Origin: Siphonodentalium dalli
Taxonomy: Eukaryota > Mollusca > Scaphopoda > Gadilida > Siphonodentaliidae
Assembly (NCBI GenBank): GCA_032622095.1
Contig: CP136064.1
Coordinates: 252,776,484 to 252,840,483 of the forward strand
Length of the DNA stretch: 64,000 bases
Reading direction: 5' to 3'
Shown: positions 62,841 through 64,000 of the stretch, piece after piece
Numbering within the stretch: the first letter of the stretch is position 1
Layout: the number at the start of each line of letters is the position of its first letter
Made by a program: the position numbers and the translations under genes
The notes under the pieces: model-generated
The model's input: only the letters and a program-made list of their open reading frames with translations
Databases searched by the model: none
What the model was told of the DNA's origin: nothing

Positions 62841-63137
62841 ACATTCCGTTGAAAAGAAAATCCAGGAAGAAGATATATAAACATTCTGTTGAAAATAAAA
62901 GCCAGGAAGAAGATATATAAACATTCCGTTGAAAATAAAATCCAGGAAGATGATATATAAACATTCAGTTCAGAAGAAAATCCAAGAAGATAATTCACGA
63001 ATATAAACACTCAGTTCAGAAGAAAAACCAAGAAGAAAATTTCAGAACATTATGTGAACAATTCAGTTCAGAAGAAAATCAAGGAAGAAACATTCTGTGA
63101 ACAAATTCAGTTCAGAACAAAATCCAAGAACAGTGTA
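62841..63137. repeat. A-rich imperfect tandem repeat, about 40-base unit, roughly 7 copies
   Basis: Three regular 40-base copies start at 62841, 62881 and 62921 with the form ACATTC-GTTGAAAA-AAAA-CCAGGAAGA-GATATATAA. They are followed by longer, decayed copies (from 62961 and 63007, then two near 63060 and 63105) built on TTCAGTTCAGAAGAAAATCC. Copies degrade from left to right. The opposite-strand ORF at 62768-63010 is a by-product of the 40-base phase. Confidence 0.85.
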
Positions 63138-63400
63138 TACATCTGACATTTCGAGGTGTGGTGCCCAGCTGACATTTCAATGTACTGACAATTCCAGTTG
63201 TTTGAACAGAAGTTTCCGTGGTGTTGAGATAGGGTGAGTACCTTTTTCATAGACTGAATGCATTCTTAAACAACATACCAAATGTAAATTCAATTCATGG
63301 CAGATTACTCTGCAGGTATGCCCTTAAATTATATCAACAGAAAAATTTAATTCGCCACCTCGAATACCAGTGAAACAGATGGTGCGTTGTACCCAACTAA
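63138..63400. other. Unrecognised sequence before the gypsy-type fragment
   Basis: No ORF or RNA gene recognised. A GGTGAGTA at about 63234-63241 matches a splice-donor consensus, but nothing else supports an exon here. Confidence 0.4.
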
Positions 63401-64000
63401 CCATTTAAATTTTTAGATTATTGTACATTTTGTAAAGAACGCATAAGCACAATATCGCCGAGAGTATTTAAACGAGTTGTGCAAATTAAATTAGAGGTAC
63501 ATTGTAATAGAATAAGGGTTTTGCAAGAAATACAAATTTTTAATAAATTTGATAATTGTGTTTTTGACAGAGAAAAGACGACATTTACTTGTTTTTATGG
63601 TAACTGTTTTTTTAATCGCATTGCATATGGGTTAAAGAACGCATCGAGCGCGTACAATGAGTTGATGGAAATTGTTTTAAAATGGTTAACTAATGTGGTA
63701 AACTATACAGATAAAATACTGATTTTTAGTGATTGTACTGGTGATCACGTGACCCATGTAAATCAGGTATTTCAAAGACTAAGGGAACATAATATCAAAC
63801 TGAAATTAAAGAAGTGTTCATTCTTTAAATCAGAGACAAAATATTTGGGTTTTATAGTAAATGAGTCAGGTATAGCACCAGATCCTAACAAGATTAAGGC
63901 ATTGAAAAACATGATAGCACCAACGACGATCAGGGGCGTCAGGGGCTTTATTGGGGCGATGTCGTACTATCGACGTTTTCTCCCAAATTTTAGTGAAATA
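63401..64000 (+). pseudogene. Ty3/gypsy-type reverse transcriptase fragment, catalytic Asp lost
   Basis: Open frame without a start from 63401 (stop at 63398-63400) to the window edge, 200 codons. From about 63563 it follows the Ty3/gypsy RT pattern in order: FDREKTTF (the KTAF motif), YGLKNASSAYNELM (FGLxNAPxxFQxLM), a palm strand, HVNQVFQRLREHNIKLKLKKC, YLGFIVNESGIAPDPNKI, and VRGFIGAMSYYRRFLPNFS at the start of the connection region. The active-site YxDD is YTDK (63704-63715), so the second metal-binding Asp is replaced by Lys and the enzyme should be dead. About 54 upstream codons are open but not recognisable as RT. RNase H and integrase would lie outside the window. Confidence 0.82.

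Noticed and set aside
62768..63010. 80-codon minus-strand ORF with hydrophobic repeats
   Set aside because: It is the 40-base tandem repeat translated; the apparent repeats are low-complexity and not a membrane protein.

Overview
The window is almost entirely one tandem array of Pol III tRNA genes, followed by a short graveyard of retroelement fragments. Class II tRNA-Leu, eukaryotic initiator tRNA-Met (A1-U72, A54/A60 in the T loop), genes without encoded CCA, T-run terminators, and LINE, DIRS-like and Ty3/gypsy relics all point to an animal nuclear genome. The style of the LINE and DIRS relics suggests a marine invertebrate, and I lean towards a bivalve mollusc; that last step is inference.

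Bases 1-59439: about 45 head-to-tail copies of a 1321-1325 base unit. Each intact unit holds five tRNA genes: tRNA-Arg(UCU), tRNA-Gly(CCC), initiator tRNA-Met(CAU) and tRNA-Gly(GCC) on the + strand, then tRNA-Leu(CAG) on the - strand, convergent with Gly(GCC) and divergent from the next Arg. I count 45 Arg, 45 Gly(CCC), 44 iMet, 44 Gly(GCC) and 47 Leu copies (225 loci, 89 of them Gly). Unit numbers below (1-45) follow the Arg genes; the Leu of a unit is the one after its Gly(GCC). No spacer between neighbouring tRNAs in a complete unit exceeds 300 bases, and no protein gene is credible inside the array.

The copies are not identical. Diagnostic substitutions recur at distances of one, two, three or more units, giving a mosaic higher-order repeat pattern. 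Several copies carry changes that matter for function: ten 70-nt and one 64-nt iMet with broken anticodon arms, a tRNA-Leu body with a CAU anticodon (unit 37), a Gly(CCC) turned into UCC (unit 35), an Arg with an 8-nt anticodon loop (unit 36), and a Gly(GCC) that has lost its anticodon (unit 34). Between units 38 and 39 an internally deleted mini-unit is itself tandemly duplicated. Damage is concentrated towards the right end, and the last unit is degenerate.

Bases 59440-64000: the array breaks inside a Leu flank and joins an internally deleted non-LTR retrotransposon (59440 to about 61127), then a doubly truncated DIRS-like element with a tyrosine recombinase lacking its C-terminal catalytic part (about 61125-62259), unrecognised sequence with an A-rich 40-base tandem repeat (62841-63137), and a Ty3/gypsy reverse transcriptase fragment that runs off the window and has lost a catalytic aspartate.
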